From an uncultured Prevotellaceae bacterium (lineage in GTDB: Bacteria; Bacteroidota; Bacteroidia; Bacteroidales; Bacteroidaceae): a stretch of 46,669 bases of DNA. Below the pieces are notes generated by a model. It was not told where the DNA came from, did no database searches, and saw nothing but the letters and a program-made list of their open reading frames with translations. This document shows positions 17,151 to 26,700 of the stretch, one piece after another. The position numbers and the translations under genes were made by a program. Numbering within the stretch: the first letter of the stretch is position 1; every line of letters starts with the position of its first letter. Location of the stretch: the NCBI GenBank assembly GCA_937915745.1, contig CALGGJ010000089.1, positions 1 through 46,669 of the forward strand, in the 5' to 3' direction.

Positions 17151-17158
17151 CAAAGTTA
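17151..17158 (-). promoter_or_regulatory. Putative -7 element of the excisionase-like gene
   Basis: On the reverse strand this reads TAACTTTG, the Bacteroidetes -7 consensus, about 64 bp upstream of the chosen start at 17087. No clear TTTG -33 element is seen at standard spacing. Its position rules out the longer in-frame start at 17252. Confidence 0.5.
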
Positions 17159-17375
17159 TTCTTGATAATACGATTTGCAGATATAACCATCTGTCAAATA
17201 GATGATTTCTAACCATACTTAATTTTGAGTATGATATTTCGGCAAAAAGCATACTCGGAAATGGTTCCGACTGTCGTTTTCTGCGATATGGTTACAAGTG
17301 AAACAAGCAGAACAGACAAACGGAACTTTCCACGCAGAAAAGTAGGCTATATTTGCGTTAAAACTTAAAGAAACA

Positions 17376-17407
17376 TTTGGCTAATTCGGTAAAAAAGCGT
17401 ACCTTTG
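17376..17407 (+). promoter_or_regulatory. Outward-facing promoter at the element's right end
   Basis: TTTG (17376-17379), exactly 20 bp, then TACCTTTG (17400-17407) is a full match to the Bacteroidetes promoter consensus. It points rightward out of the element, 35 bp before the right att repeat. No forward gene follows in the integrated state; the nearest gene is convergent. In a circularised element it would read across the joined att site into the integrase genes. Confidence 0.65.
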
Positions 17408-17442
17408 CACCATAACAAGCACGGAATAGAGTTTTCGCCAAA

Positions 17443-17464
17443 TTTGTTCCTATTTTGTTTCTCG
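17443..17464 (+). other. Candidate right attachment site (attR core)
   Basis: Direct repeat partner of 220-241: TTTGTTCCT-AT-TTTGTTTCTCG, identical in both arms and differing only in the two central bases. It lies beyond the last element gene and its promoter and before chromosomal envelope genes. The element length implied is about 17.2 kb. Confidence 0.6.
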
Positions 17465-17553
17465 GTGAAGAAACAACTTTCTAAACTACTGACATTCAGC
17501 TAAAAAGAAAACTTTGAATTTTCGAATGTAAAGTTTCGTACAATGTTTTAACT

Positions 17554-17696
17554 ACATATCAGATACACTCCTTAGCTTCGCTCCGTCGGTATGACAGGGC
17601 GGAAGGTTGCCGCATGGGGAGCAGGGGGGCATAGCAAAAACGTTCGAAGTCATACCGACGGAGGTATGAAATACCGTAGGAGCGTATCTGTATGTG
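17554..17696. repeat. Palindromic dispersed-repeat-like element
   Basis: Two arm segments pair: 17560-17572 with 17678-17690 (CAGATAC...CTCCT ends, one mismatch) and 17581-17595 with 17649-17663 (CTCCGTCGGTATGAC with its exact complement), enclosing a GC-rich loop. The motif GTCATACCGACGGAG plus GCGAAGC resembles intergenic repeats I know to recur in Bacteroidetes genomes. Only one copy is in this window, so dispersal cannot be shown here. Confidence 0.6.
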
Positions 17697-17740
17697 AAAC
17701 ATATACATGCGAAACTTGTATGGATATATATAACAACAGT

Positions 17741-17781
17741 GACCGCGCCGATACATCATAACGCGATGTACGAGCGCGGTC
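17741..17781 (-). terminator. Hairpin terminator of the DUF5723 gene
   Basis: GACCGCGC (17741-17748) pairs with GCGCGGTC (17774-17781), and inside it TACATC pairs with GATGTA. On the reverse strand an AT-rich run follows. It lies about 65 bp beyond the stop of the envelope gene at 17846. Confidence 0.6.
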
Positions 17782-17845
17782 GTTTGTGTGTTACTTATGT
17801 CGGAATAAACAACTCAGACATAAGGGTTATACAGAATGTATGATT

Positions 17846-19243
17846 TTATAGAGGTATGTTTATGCCGAAGTTGACATGAGCGTTACTCGACAGTGGTATA
17901 TATTGTTTGGTTACCTTACCCATAGTGTGATCCATGCCCAGATAGATGTTGAACCCTTTAGGATGGAAGTTGAGCAGCCAGCCGAACGATGCTCCGAAGG
18001 TGCCTATACCAAATGATGTGCTTGCCGAGAATATGTTGGTAGGTGCAACGTTGGCAGAGAGCCGGAAATCAGTCCAGGCAAACGATCCGAAACGGGTGGT
18101 GCTGAGAGCTCCGAAGGTGAGGTTGCGATATGTTGGCAGCGTATATTCACCTGCCAGGTTGAGGGTGGCCCCCAGCCCGGTGGTGCGTCCTCCCTGGTCA
18201 CCCATATCGTCAAGCTCGTAAAGAGTGGCCAAACCATCGCGCAGACGATCCATCTCGCGGCTGAACTTGTTGTCGGCATCGCCATCGGCATTGAATATAT
18301 ACTGGTCGGTGTGGAAGTATTTGTCACCATTGGTAGTAGCCAGCATGTCGTTGTTCCAATGGATGAAACCGATGTCGAGCAGTGAAGCCGATACCTTCCA
18401 ATCGTTGTTAATCTTATATTCGGCTCCCAAGTCAATGCCCATGCCGAAGCCGTTGAGCCCTGTGCCATCCACATCGATGTCGTTGACATAGGAGCGGTCC
18501 TGAAGGTCGTAGCCGTTGCCGTCATAAACATAACGCTCCTTGGTCTCAGTCTCGTATGTCCATCCTTTGACACTGGCATGTACTTCAGCGTTAGTCACTG
18601 CCTCCCAGTCGTCTTGACCGAGGGTGAGTTGGGCCTTATTGAATTTAGCCTGCAAATTGGCACCGCCGAAGAGAAACTTCAGTGTAGCTCCGATGCGCAG
18701 TTGCTGGTTGATTTGGTGTGAGTGTCCCAATGCCAATTCGGTGTATGCCTGTGCATTCACTTCAAGGTCGCTGATATCATAGCTCTTATTCTCAGGACCC
18801 TCCTTGGCAAGGCGAAGCAGGCTGCCAGGAACCTTGACTCCTGCCGATGAGCGCACGTTGACACCGATGGTGTTGTAACCATTCAGGCCTTTGAAACCGA
18901 CAGAAATGACATCTAAGCGAATGTCGGCACCAACTTTGTTTTTGTCTTTCAGGCCCGAAAGAAACTCGGATGCACTGACACCTGGATTGAGGAAAGTCGT
19001 GGTTTTACCATCCACATTATATAATATTTTGTCAACAGCAAGGTTCCCACGCGTAGCCACGTTGAGGTTTCCCACTCCTGGTAAACTGAAATAACTCTGG
19101 TCGTTTCCAATGGCAGGGTTGCTCTCATGTCGGTAGAGGTAACCATCGGTGAAATATCCACCATTGGTATTTTGTGCCATCATGCTTTGGCAGAGGCAGA
19201 TGGCTGCAATAGCTGTAATACAGCGATATGTATGTTTATTCAT
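17846..19243 (-). CDS. DUF5723-like outer-membrane beta-barrel protein
   Basis: A 465-residue exported protein. Residues 1-23 form a signal peptide ending at MMAQ. The rest shows alternating hydrophobic/polar strands and glycine-aromatic turns of a porin-like barrel, and ends with a strand pattern (VNFGINIPL) typical of outer-membrane insertion. The N-terminal segment (NPAIGNDQSYFSLPGVGNLNV) and overall length fit the DUF5723 family of Bacteroidetes. It lies 33 bp downstream of a large lipoprotein gene on the same strand, so the two are probably co-expressed. Function is unknown. Confidence 0.78.
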   Translation of the reverse strand: MNKHTYRCITAIAAICLCQSMMAQNTNGGYFTDGYLYRHESNPAIGNDQSYFSLPGVGNLNVATRGNLAVDKILYNVDGKTTTFLNPGVSASEFLSGLKDKNKVGADIRLDVISVGFKGLNGYNTIGVNVRSSAGVKVPGSLLRLAKEGPENKSYDISDLEVNAQAYTELALGHSHQINQQLRIGATLKFLFGGANLQAKFNKAQLTLGQDDWEAVTNAEVHASVKGWTYETETKERYVYDGNGYDLQDRSYVNDIDVDGTGLNGFGMGIDLGAEYKINNDWKVSASLLDIGFIHWNNDMLATTNGDKYFHTDQYIFNADGDADNKFSREMDRLRDGLATLYELDDMGDQGGRTTGLGATLNLAGEYTLPTYRNLTFGALSTTRFGSFAWTDFRLSANVAPTNIFSASTSFGIGTFGASFGWLLNFHPKGFNIYLGMDHTMGKVTKQYIPLSSNAHVNFGINIPL

Positions 19244-19276
19244 AATGAGATAAATGTCTGTAGGGGTGAGACTTGT

Positions 19277-21079
19277 TTATAATTCACGAGTATAGTTACC
19301 TGTAACACTGGCACGTATATGTTTAAGTTGAAGTTCCATATCGGGTGCAAGAGCTTGGTTGTTGGCCGACACGGTCTCGGCTTTGATGAATATGCCGTCG
19401 AGATGGCGGATGTCGCCTTCCAAGGTGACTGTGATATCTTGATTTTGAGCCATTGCATCTACCTGGGCTGTTGCTTCTATATCCTGCATAATGGTAGGAT
19501 GACCGTTAACGAGGCATATAGGCCATGCATGTAAATAAAGGCGCATAGGTATCTGTGTGGTTACCTCGGTTTTTACCTTCAGTTTTGAAATGGACAGCAT
19601 GTCGAGATCTTCGTCGATGCTTCCGTCATCTTTTATCAACCACCCATCAATAGAATCGGTGTATGTGATGCGTGACCCTTCGCCTAGAGCCAATGGTGCA
19701 TAGAGTGTATATGAGCCGACCACCTGATTGAGATTGGTACCAAGGGCAAAGTCGGTAACAGGCTGAGCCGGTATCTTAGGTTCAACAACTTCTATGTCGA
19801 TAGTGTTTGGTATGCCGTTGCCCTTGATTACCTCGCTCAGCTGGCTGAAAGTCACGTGGGTAGGATTGGTATATGAGCCGTAGTAGGTGTCAGGCATCGT
19901 TGGCGACAGCAGGAACAGGTTTTGTGCCGAGGTGGCTCGTATCAACTGTCCGTCGTCGAGTGTGAAACTGCGGCTTGTGGCGTCACTCCAATGCGAGGTG
20001 AGGCTGACTCCGGTTTGAGCAGCGAGGTTGTAACCTTGCTCAATCAGCGGGTTATTGAGCGAGAGGTATATTTGAGGATTGCTTATGGTGATTTCTGTAC
20101 CTTCCTGATTGAGGAAGTCTGGAAGTCCTGTAATCTTGACAGGGTCGATGTTGATGCCTGTTATGTCATACTTGACGGTGCCAGAGAAGTGGAATACGTG
20201 TATGTCGGAAATAGACGGAGTAAAAGTAAAGCTTGCTTGCTGTGGCAAGTCGGGCAGTGACACGTTGGTGTTAATATCCGACAAACTGATTGATATCTTA
20301 CCCGATAATACCTTACATTCTCCTTGGAAACTAATGGTACCATCGGTAAGGACGATACCTGCAGGTGATGCTTCGATGCCGCAGAGTGTGAGATTGAGCG
20401 TAAGTGTATTGCCGTTGCTGTCCAATTCGTGCCGAGAAAGGTCGAGCAGACCGGTTACAGGGTCGTAGCAGTCGATGTCAAGATTGCCGGCATTGCTGCT
20501 GAGACCAGAGAATGTAAGACCTTTTGGTATTAACAACTTGAAGTCGGTGAAATGGAAGGTGCGAATAAGGTTGTCAAGACCGTCGATACTGATTGAAAGG
20601 CCAATCACGGCAGTGCCTTTCACAGCGTCGATGCTTACGATTGACGCATCTATGTTGCTGGCACTGGTGTTGAATGATGTTGAGGCTTCGGTCAGTGAAT
20701 AATAGGCCACATAGTTGGCTACATTACCTTCTTTGCGCGATTTCGAACCAGTATAGGCATTAAGGTCCATGCTCTTGCTTATAGGGCTGATGCGAGGTGA
20801 GGTAATGGTAAAGTCATTAACATGAATCTGTGATGATTGGAAGTCTCCCTCTTCTACTAAGGCAAAGATGCCGTCAGCATCCTTTATCTTACTACTGTCG
20901 GGGATGTCTATTACTGTTTTTAACAGCACAGACTCGATGTTGATGGGTAACGTCAGGTCGTTGACGTCGAAACTGGCGGTAGTGTCGATATCGCTCAGGT
21001 CGTAGTCGTTGTCAACGCAAGATGCTACTGACAGCACTGTGGCAGCGAATAGCAGTGGATAAAATCGTTGTAAATGCAT
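19277..21079 (-). CDS. Large surface or periplasmic lipoprotein, function unknown
   Basis: A 600-residue protein with a lipoprotein signal (lipobox SVASC, Cys at about 21) followed by an acidic DNDYDLSDID stretch that in Bacteroidetes can act as a surface-export signal. The mature part is rich in beta strands, Ser/Thr and repeated segments of the type ITISNPQIYLSLNNPL, reminiscent of LEA/adhesin-like beta-sandwich domains. It is transcribed just upstream of the DUF5723 barrel gene. I do not recognise a catalytic motif. A cell-envelope structural or binding role is likely but unproven. Confidence 0.75.
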   Translation of the reverse strand: MHLQRFYPLLFAATVLSVASCVDNDYDLSDIDTTASFDVNDLTLPINIESVLLKTVIDIPDSSKIKDADGIFALVEEGDFQSSQIHVNDFTITSPRISPISKSMDLNAYTGSKSRKEGNVANYVAYYSLTEASTSFNTSASNIDASIVSIDAVKGTAVIGLSISIDGLDNLIRTFHFTDFKLLIPKGLTFSGLSSNAGNLDIDCYDPVTGLLDLSRHELDSNGNTLTLNLTLCGIEASPAGIVLTDGTISFQGECKVLSGKISISLSDINTNVSLPDLPQQASFTFTPSISDIHVFHFSGTVKYDITGINIDPVKITGLPDFLNQEGTEITISNPQIYLSLNNPLIEQGYNLAAQTGVSLTSHWSDATSRSFTLDDGQLIRATSAQNLFLLSPTMPDTYYGSYTNPTHVTFSQLSEVIKGNGIPNTIDIEVVEPKIPAQPVTDFALGTNLNQVVGSYTLYAPLALGEGSRITYTDSIDGWLIKDDGSIDEDLDMLSISKLKVKTEVTTQIPMRLYLHAWPICLVNGHPTIMQDIEATAQVDAMAQNQDITVTLEGDIRHLDGIFIKAETVSANNQALAPDMELQLKHIRASVTGNYTREL

Positions 21080-21182
21080 GTTGTTTGATGTGATTTTTGA
21101 GGTTTTATGAAATGCAGATAGTTATTTATGGATGAATGAATACATCTTTCAGTTGAACGGAGCACTCCCTCCGAAAAAAAAC

Positions 21183-22319
21183 TTATCTGTTTTTGTACAT
21201 CTCATCGTAATAGCGTTCGTAGTCGCCGCTGGTGATGTTGTCCATCCACTCTTGGTTGTCGAGATACCAGCGCACGGTACGTTCAATGCCCTCTTCAAAC
21301 TGCAGGCTTGGTTCCCAACCAAGTTCACGTTGCAGTTTAGTGGAGTCGATAGCATAGCGTGCATCATGTCCGAGGCGATCGGTGACGTAGGTGATGAGGT
21401 CGAGGTCTTCACCTTCTTTGCGGCCAAGCAGACGGTCAACGGTCTTGATGACGACTTTGATGATATCAATGTTTTTCCATTCGTTAAATCCACCGATGTT
21501 GTATGTGTCGGCTATTTTACCTTTATGGAAAATGATGTCGATGGCACGGGCATGGTCTTCAACAAAGAGCCAGTCGCGCACATTCTCGCCTTTTCCATAT
21601 ACAGGGAGTGGGCGGCGGTGGCGGATGTTGTTGATGAAAAGTGGTATGAGTTTCTCAGGGAACTGGTATGGACCGTAGTTATTTGAGCAGTTGGTTACGA
21701 TTGTCGGCAGTCCATAGGTGTCGTGGAAGGCTCGTACAAAGTGGTCGCTCGATGCCTTGGAGGCAGAATAAGGTGAATGAGGAGTGTATTTTGTGGTTTC
21801 GTAAAAGAAGTCGGTGCCATAGGCCAGATGGTGTTCGCCACTTGATGCTGTGGTAGTGTACGGTGGTTCAATCCCTTCTGGATGATCCATCTGTAGCGCA
21901 CCATACACTTCGTCGGTCGATATGTGGTAAAAACGTTTGCCTTCGTATCCTTGTGGCAAACTTTCCCAGTAGAGTTTGGCTGCTTGCAGAAGTGATAAGG
22001 TTCCCATTACGTTGGTGCGGGCGAAGGTGAAGGGGTCTTTTATCGAACGATCTACATGACTTTCGGCAGCCAGATGTATGATACCATCTATATGCTCGTC
22101 TTGCATCAGATGGTAGAAGGCATCAAAATCGCAGATGTCCATACGCACGAACTTGTAGTTGGGGCTGTCTTCAATATCTTTCAGATTGGAAAGATTGCCG
22201 GCGTAGGTGAGTTTGTCGAGGTTGATGATGTTGTATTCAGGGTACTTATTGACGAAGAGGCGGACTACGTGGCTACCTATGAATCCGGCTCCGCCTGTGA
22301 TTACGATGTTGCGTTTCAT
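21183..22319 (-). CDS. rfbB: dTDP-glucose 4,6-dehydratase
   Basis: RfbB/RmlB converts dTDP-glucose to dTDP-4-keto-6-deoxyglucose, the committed step to dTDP-rhamnose and related sugars of surface polysaccharide. The 378-residue protein has the NAD-binding GGAGFIGSH motif (8-16), the HLAAESHVDRS segment, STDEVYGAL with the catalytic T-D-E, and YSASKAS with the catalytic Tyr and Lys. It overlaps the upstream GH28 gene by 4 bp (ATGA). The other rhamnose genes are not adjacent, which is unusual, since rfbA/C/D often cluster with it. Length is slightly above the roughly 350 residues usual for the family. Confidence 0.95.
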   Translation of the reverse strand: MKRNIVITGGAGFIGSHVVRLFVNKYPEYNIINLDKLTYAGNLSNLKDIEDSPNYKFVRMDICDFDAFYHLMQDEHIDGIIHLAAESHVDRSIKDPFTFARTNVMGTLSLLQAAKLYWESLPQGYEGKRFYHISTDEVYGALQMDHPEGIEPPYTTTASSGEHHLAYGTDFFYETTKYTPHSPYSASKASSDHFVRAFHDTYGLPTIVTNCSNNYGPYQFPEKLIPLFINNIRHRRPLPVYGKGENVRDWLFVEDHARAIDIIFHKGKIADTYNIGGFNEWKNIDIIKVVIKTVDRLLGRKEGEDLDLITYVTDRLGHDARYAIDSTKLQRELGWEPSLQFEEGIERTVRWYLDNQEWMDNITSGDYERYYDEMYKNR

Positions 22320-23647
22320 ATCTTATTTCCGTTTACTGTTACATTATTTACGGTGAGTCCTTCGATATACTCGGGATGGTAGTTCGTGCTGCGTGCTTTG
22401 ACTGTACAGTCTTCAAACGTGAAATTGCGCAGATGGTATTGGTCTTCGCGTGGTGTAACGTTGAAGAATGTGTTACATTCGAGGTTGATGCGGCGCATAA
22501 CAATATTGTTGCTGTAAGACATTGGAGTATCTTGTCTGTCTTTAAGGTCGTAGAACTGAGTCCACGGGCGAACGAGCAGAAAGTTCTGGGCATTGCCTGT
22601 AATATCTTCTACTGTGATGTATTCGTAATGCTGAGGTGTGTCGGGACGCATCTTGAGCCATAGCAAGTTTGTGGCACGATCGACTCTGATGCGTCGGAGC
22701 AGTATGTTGTGATCGTAGATAGACTCGCTGCCGCAGGTGACGCAACTGGCACAGAACCCAAACACACAATCTTCGATAACTATATTCTCGTTCCCTCCAT
22801 TCTCGGGCATACGCTGAGGGTCATCGGCCCACGGACCTTTGCCTCCTTTGAGTGCCACTGCATCGTCATCGACCGACATGTAGCATCCTTTCACCAGCAT
22901 GTTGCGACACGCATCAATATCGATGGCATCGGTCGATGGAGCACGAACTGGTTCGTAGAGCGATGTAATGTGGAGGTTGAGCAGTTTCACATTCTCTGAT
23001 TTGTAGTAATGTGTTGTCCAGAAAGGAGAGTTCTGTAAGGATACGTTTTCAATCTGCACGTTCTTGCAGTTGGATATATATATGAGTCGTGGCCGTTGCT
23101 CATCTTTATTGGTACACTGCGGATTCCACGAACGTCGTAGCCAGAAAGCCTTCCAGTAGGGGAGGCCGTTGCCGTCGATGGTACCCTGGCCCGAAATGGT
23201 AAATTTATCGAGATGGTCGGCATTGATTAGTGCGGGGAAGTACTTGCATGTCTCGCCTTCGATGCGTGTGGTCATCACAGGGAAGTCGCTAATGTCGGTT
23301 GACCCGCGCAGAACTGCACCTTTCTCGAGATACAGATGAGTGCCTTGCTTGAAAAACAGGGCACCACTCATGAATGTACCCGACGGAACGACAACCACGC
23401 CGCCACCATCTTGAGCAATGCGGTCGATGAGCGCTTGCAGTTCGCGGGTATAGATACGGCCATCCATCAATACTCCATAATCGGTAATGCGGTATTGGCG
23501 CCCTAAGGATGATAAGTCAACATGGGTCGTGTCGCGAAACCATGCTGGTATTTCGCTGCCGTCGGGAAACATGTCTTTTGTGGACTTCTTGGCACTGACG
23601 ACACATGCTAAAAACATGATAAATATCAAAAAAAAAGGTCGTTTCAT
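22316..23647 (-). CDS. Secreted glycoside hydrolase family 28 (polygalacturonase-like)
   Basis: The start was set at 23647 (MKRPFFLIFIMFLACVVSA), which gives a clean signal peptide; an in-frame ATG at 23674 lies within about 5 bp of the predicted -7 element and is unlikely. The mature protein is a right-handed beta-helix with a pectate-lyase-like N-terminal segment and GH28 catalytic features: STDAIDIDACRN and MSVDDDAVALKGG supply the expected Asp residues. GH28 enzymes cleave galacturonan or rhamnogalacturonan glycosidic bonds; the exact substrate cannot be read from sequence. It precedes rfbB with a 4-bp overlap, an odd operon partner for a pectin-degrading enzyme. Confidence 0.85.
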   Translation of the reverse strand: MKRPFFLIFIMFLACVVSAKKSTKDMFPDGSEIPAWFRDTTHVDLSSLGRQYRITDYGVLMDGRIYTRELQALIDRIAQDGGGVVVVPSGTFMSGALFFKQGTHLYLEKGAVLRGSTDISDFPVMTTRIEGETCKYFPALINADHLDKFTISGQGTIDGNGLPYWKAFWLRRSWNPQCTNKDEQRPRLIYISNCKNVQIENVSLQNSPFWTTHYYKSENVKLLNLHITSLYEPVRAPSTDAIDIDACRNMLVKGCYMSVDDDAVALKGGKGPWADDPQRMPENGGNENIVIEDCVFGFCASCVTCGSESIYDHNILLRRIRVDRATNLLWLKMRPDTPQHYEYITVEDITGNAQNFLLVRPWTQFYDLKDRQDTPMSYSNNIVMRRINLECNTFFNVTPREDQYHLRNFTFEDCTVKARSTNYHPEYIEGLTVNNVTVNGNKI

Positions 23648-23671
23648 ACACTCTAACAGTCGTTTTATCTG

Positions 23672-23679
23672 CAAAGTTA
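23672..23679 (-). promoter_or_regulatory. Putative -7 element for the GH28-rfbB operon
   Basis: Reverse-strand TAACTTTG, a consensus Bacteroidetes -7 element, about 25 bp upstream of the chosen GH28 start codon at 23647. A matching -33 element is not clear. Confidence 0.45.
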
Positions 23680-23723
23680 CGAAAAAAAAGGTTAATAGTC
23701 AATGATAAATTGCAAATATTTTG

Positions 23724-23731
23724 TATCTTTG
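23724..23731 (+). promoter_or_regulatory. Putative -7 element of parC
   Basis: TATCTTTG matches TAnnTTTG, 17 bp before the ATG at 23748. Because transcription would begin near 23738, an in-frame ATG at 23721 cannot be the start, so this site decides the parC start. Confidence 0.5.
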
Positions 23732-23747
23732 TGGCAAATTATGTAGC

Positions 23748-26700
23748 ATGAACGACGATTTTAATGAAATAAACAGTGGGGAAGACCAAGAACTGGGGGG
23801 CGCACTTGACGATGCTCCCACAGTAGAGGGAGCCCCACACAGCGACTATAATCCAACAACCATGACCGATAGTATTACTCATCATTTGAGTGGCATGTAT
23901 CAGACGTGGTTCTTGGATTATGCAAGTTATGTAATACTTGAACGCGCCGTGCCTCATATCATGGACGGTCTGAAACCAGTGCAACGTCGAATACTGCATT
24001 CCATGAAGCGCATGGACGATGGCCGTTATAACAAGGTGGCCAACATTGTAGGACACACGATGCAGTTCCATCCGCATGGTGATGCCAGTATAAAAGATGC
24101 TTTGGTACAACTGGGTCAGAAAGAACTGCTTATTGACTGTCAGGGCAACTGGGGTAACATACTGACAGGCGATGATGCAGCTGCAGGCCGATATATAGAG
24201 GCACGCCTGTCGAAATTTGCCAACGATGTGGTGTTCAACCCCAAGACAACCGAATGGAAACTGTCATACGACGGACGTAACAAGGAACCGATAGTACTTC
24301 CAGTCAAGTTCCCGCTGCTGTTGGCGCAAGGTGTAGAAGGGATTGCTGTGGGTCTGTCATCGAAAATCCTGCCACACAACTTCAACGAACTGTGTGATGC
24401 CGCCGTAAACTATCTGCACGGACAGCCGTTCCAACTCTTCCCCGACTTTCTTACCGGCGGCTCCATCGATGTGTCTAAATACAACGATGGACAGCGTGGG
24501 GGGTCGGTGCGGGTGCGTGCCAAGATTGATAAAATCGACAACAAAACACTCGTCATTCGTGAAATACCATTCGGGAAAACAGCGACGACTCTTATAGATT
24601 CCATCCTAAAGGCGATTGAAAAGGGTAAAATCAAGGCGCGAAAGGTAGATGACAACACAGCCGCTAATGTGGAGATACTCATACACCTCATGCCAAGTGT
24701 ATCATCAGACAAGACAATCGACGCACTGTTCGCCTTTACTGACTGTGAGATAAGCATATCGCCCAACTGTTGTGTTATCGACGAGCGTATGCCACAGTTC
24801 CTTTCTGTGAGCGATGTGTTGCGCAGGTCGGTAGATTATACCAAACACCTCATGAGACGAGAACTGGAGATTCGTCGTGACGAACTGCTGGAGCAACTCC
24901 ATTTCTGCTCGCTCGAAAAAATATTCATAGAAGAGAGAATTTACAAGGCTAAACCATTCGAAAATGCTGAATCCACCGATGTGGCACTCGATTATATAAA
25001 CGAACGTCTCCAACCATTCAAGAAGGACTTTGTGAGGGAGGTTACCCGCGATGACTTGTTACGCCTGCTCGAAATCAAGATGCAACGCATCCTGAAGTTC
25101 AACAAAGACAAGGCCGACGAGCTCATAGTGCGCATCAAAGCGGAACTGGATGAGATAGAACACGACCTCAATAACCTGGTTGAAGTGACAGCCGAGTGGT
25201 TTACTTTCCTGAAAAACAAATATGGAGCCGAACACCCTCGCCTTACCGAGATTCGCAACTTCGACACTATACAGGCTGCAACAGTGGCCGAGGCAAACCA
25301 AAAACTATACATCAACCGCACAGATGGATTTGTAGGTACATCGTTGAAGAAAGACGAGTTTGTGTGCAACTGCTCGGACATCGACGATATCATCATCTTC
25401 TACAAAGACGGAACATACAAGACTACCAAAGTGGCCGAGAAGGTATTTGTGGGAGAAACTGAACGGGCGAGGGCAGAGAAACGCAAAACCGAGATCATAC
25501 ATGTGGCCGTGTTCAAGAAAAATGACACACGTACCATCTACAATGTATGTTACAAGGATGGTAAGACTGGAGTCACTTTTATCAAACGATTCAACATACC
25601 GACACTCAGCCGCGACCGAGAGTATGACATCACACAAGGTACACCGAAATCACGTGTCACATATTTCACGGCTAATGCCAACGGTGAGGCCGAAGTAATA
25701 AAGGTGACACTCAAACCTCAACCGAAACTGAAGAAACTGGTCTTCGACCGCGATTTCAGCGAACAGGCTATCAAGGGACGTTCTGCCCGAGGTAATGTGC
25801 TGACCAAATACGATGTATTGCGAATCGGACTTAAGTCGCATGGGGGTAGTACGCTCGGGGGACGTGATGTGTGGTTTGATGACGATATAAAGCGCCTGAA
25901 CTATGAAAACCATGGACGTTACTTGGGTGAGTTCCAAAATGAAGAACTGATATTAGTCATACTCGTCACAGGAGAGTTTTATGTCACCAATTTCGATATC
26001 AACAATCACTATGAGCAGAACATACTGGTGATAGAGAAGTATAGCAGCGAGAAGGTATGGACCGCAGTATTATGGGATGCCGACAACAATAATCTTCCAT
26101 ACATAAAGCGGTTTGCCATAGATGCATCACAAAAACACCAGAACTTCATTGGCGACAACCCGGCATCGAGCCTGATACTGCTGACTGATACGCCAAAACC
26201 ACAATTCATACTCACATTCCAGGAACCCGATGCATTCAGAGGTCCGCAAACGCTCAATGTTGAAGATTTTATAGCAGTCAAAGGCTTCAAGGCAAAGGGA
26301 AAGCGTCTTACATCATTTGCCTTGGATGCAGTTGTTGAAGAGAAACCCGATGTGCAATCTTCAGAAATCGACGATACACCTTCAGAAGTCGATGATACAC
26401 CTTCAGAAGTCGATGATACACCTTCAGACATCGACGATACACCTTCAGACATCGACGATACACCTGCAGAAATAGATAACCCAATTGAATATGCAGTTCA
26501 AGAAACGGATAAACTGATTGCCGACCAACCATCGGATATCGGTACGAACTCTCTGTTGGATATCCAGACAGGAGGCTCATCCTCGGACACAAAGATAGGA
26601 AACCCATCATCTGATACCGCAGTTAAAAGCCTGGCAACCGACGAGCCGGAGTCTAAGACAGAAGCGTCGGAGAACCATTTTCCCACTCCTTCAGAGGGGG

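Larger units (their letters stand above)
17465..17845. other. Intergenic region right of the element
   Basis: No credible gene is seen. The region holds a large palindromic repeat (17554-17696) and a terminator-like hairpin (17741-17781), which explain most of its structure, plus a short inverted repeat CTTATGTC/GACATAAG at about 17794-17824 just downstream of the DUF5723 gene. A 66-codon reverse frame over the palindrome is rejected as a coding sequence. Confidence 0.6.

Noticed and set aside
17559..17759. A 66-codon reverse-strand gene
   Set aside because: It lies on a palindromic repeat and a terminator hairpin, with no coding character or homology I recognise.
19277..21079. Forward-strand open frames within the lipoprotein and neighbouring genes
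   Set aside because: They are shadows of the reverse-strand genes, without start context or domains.
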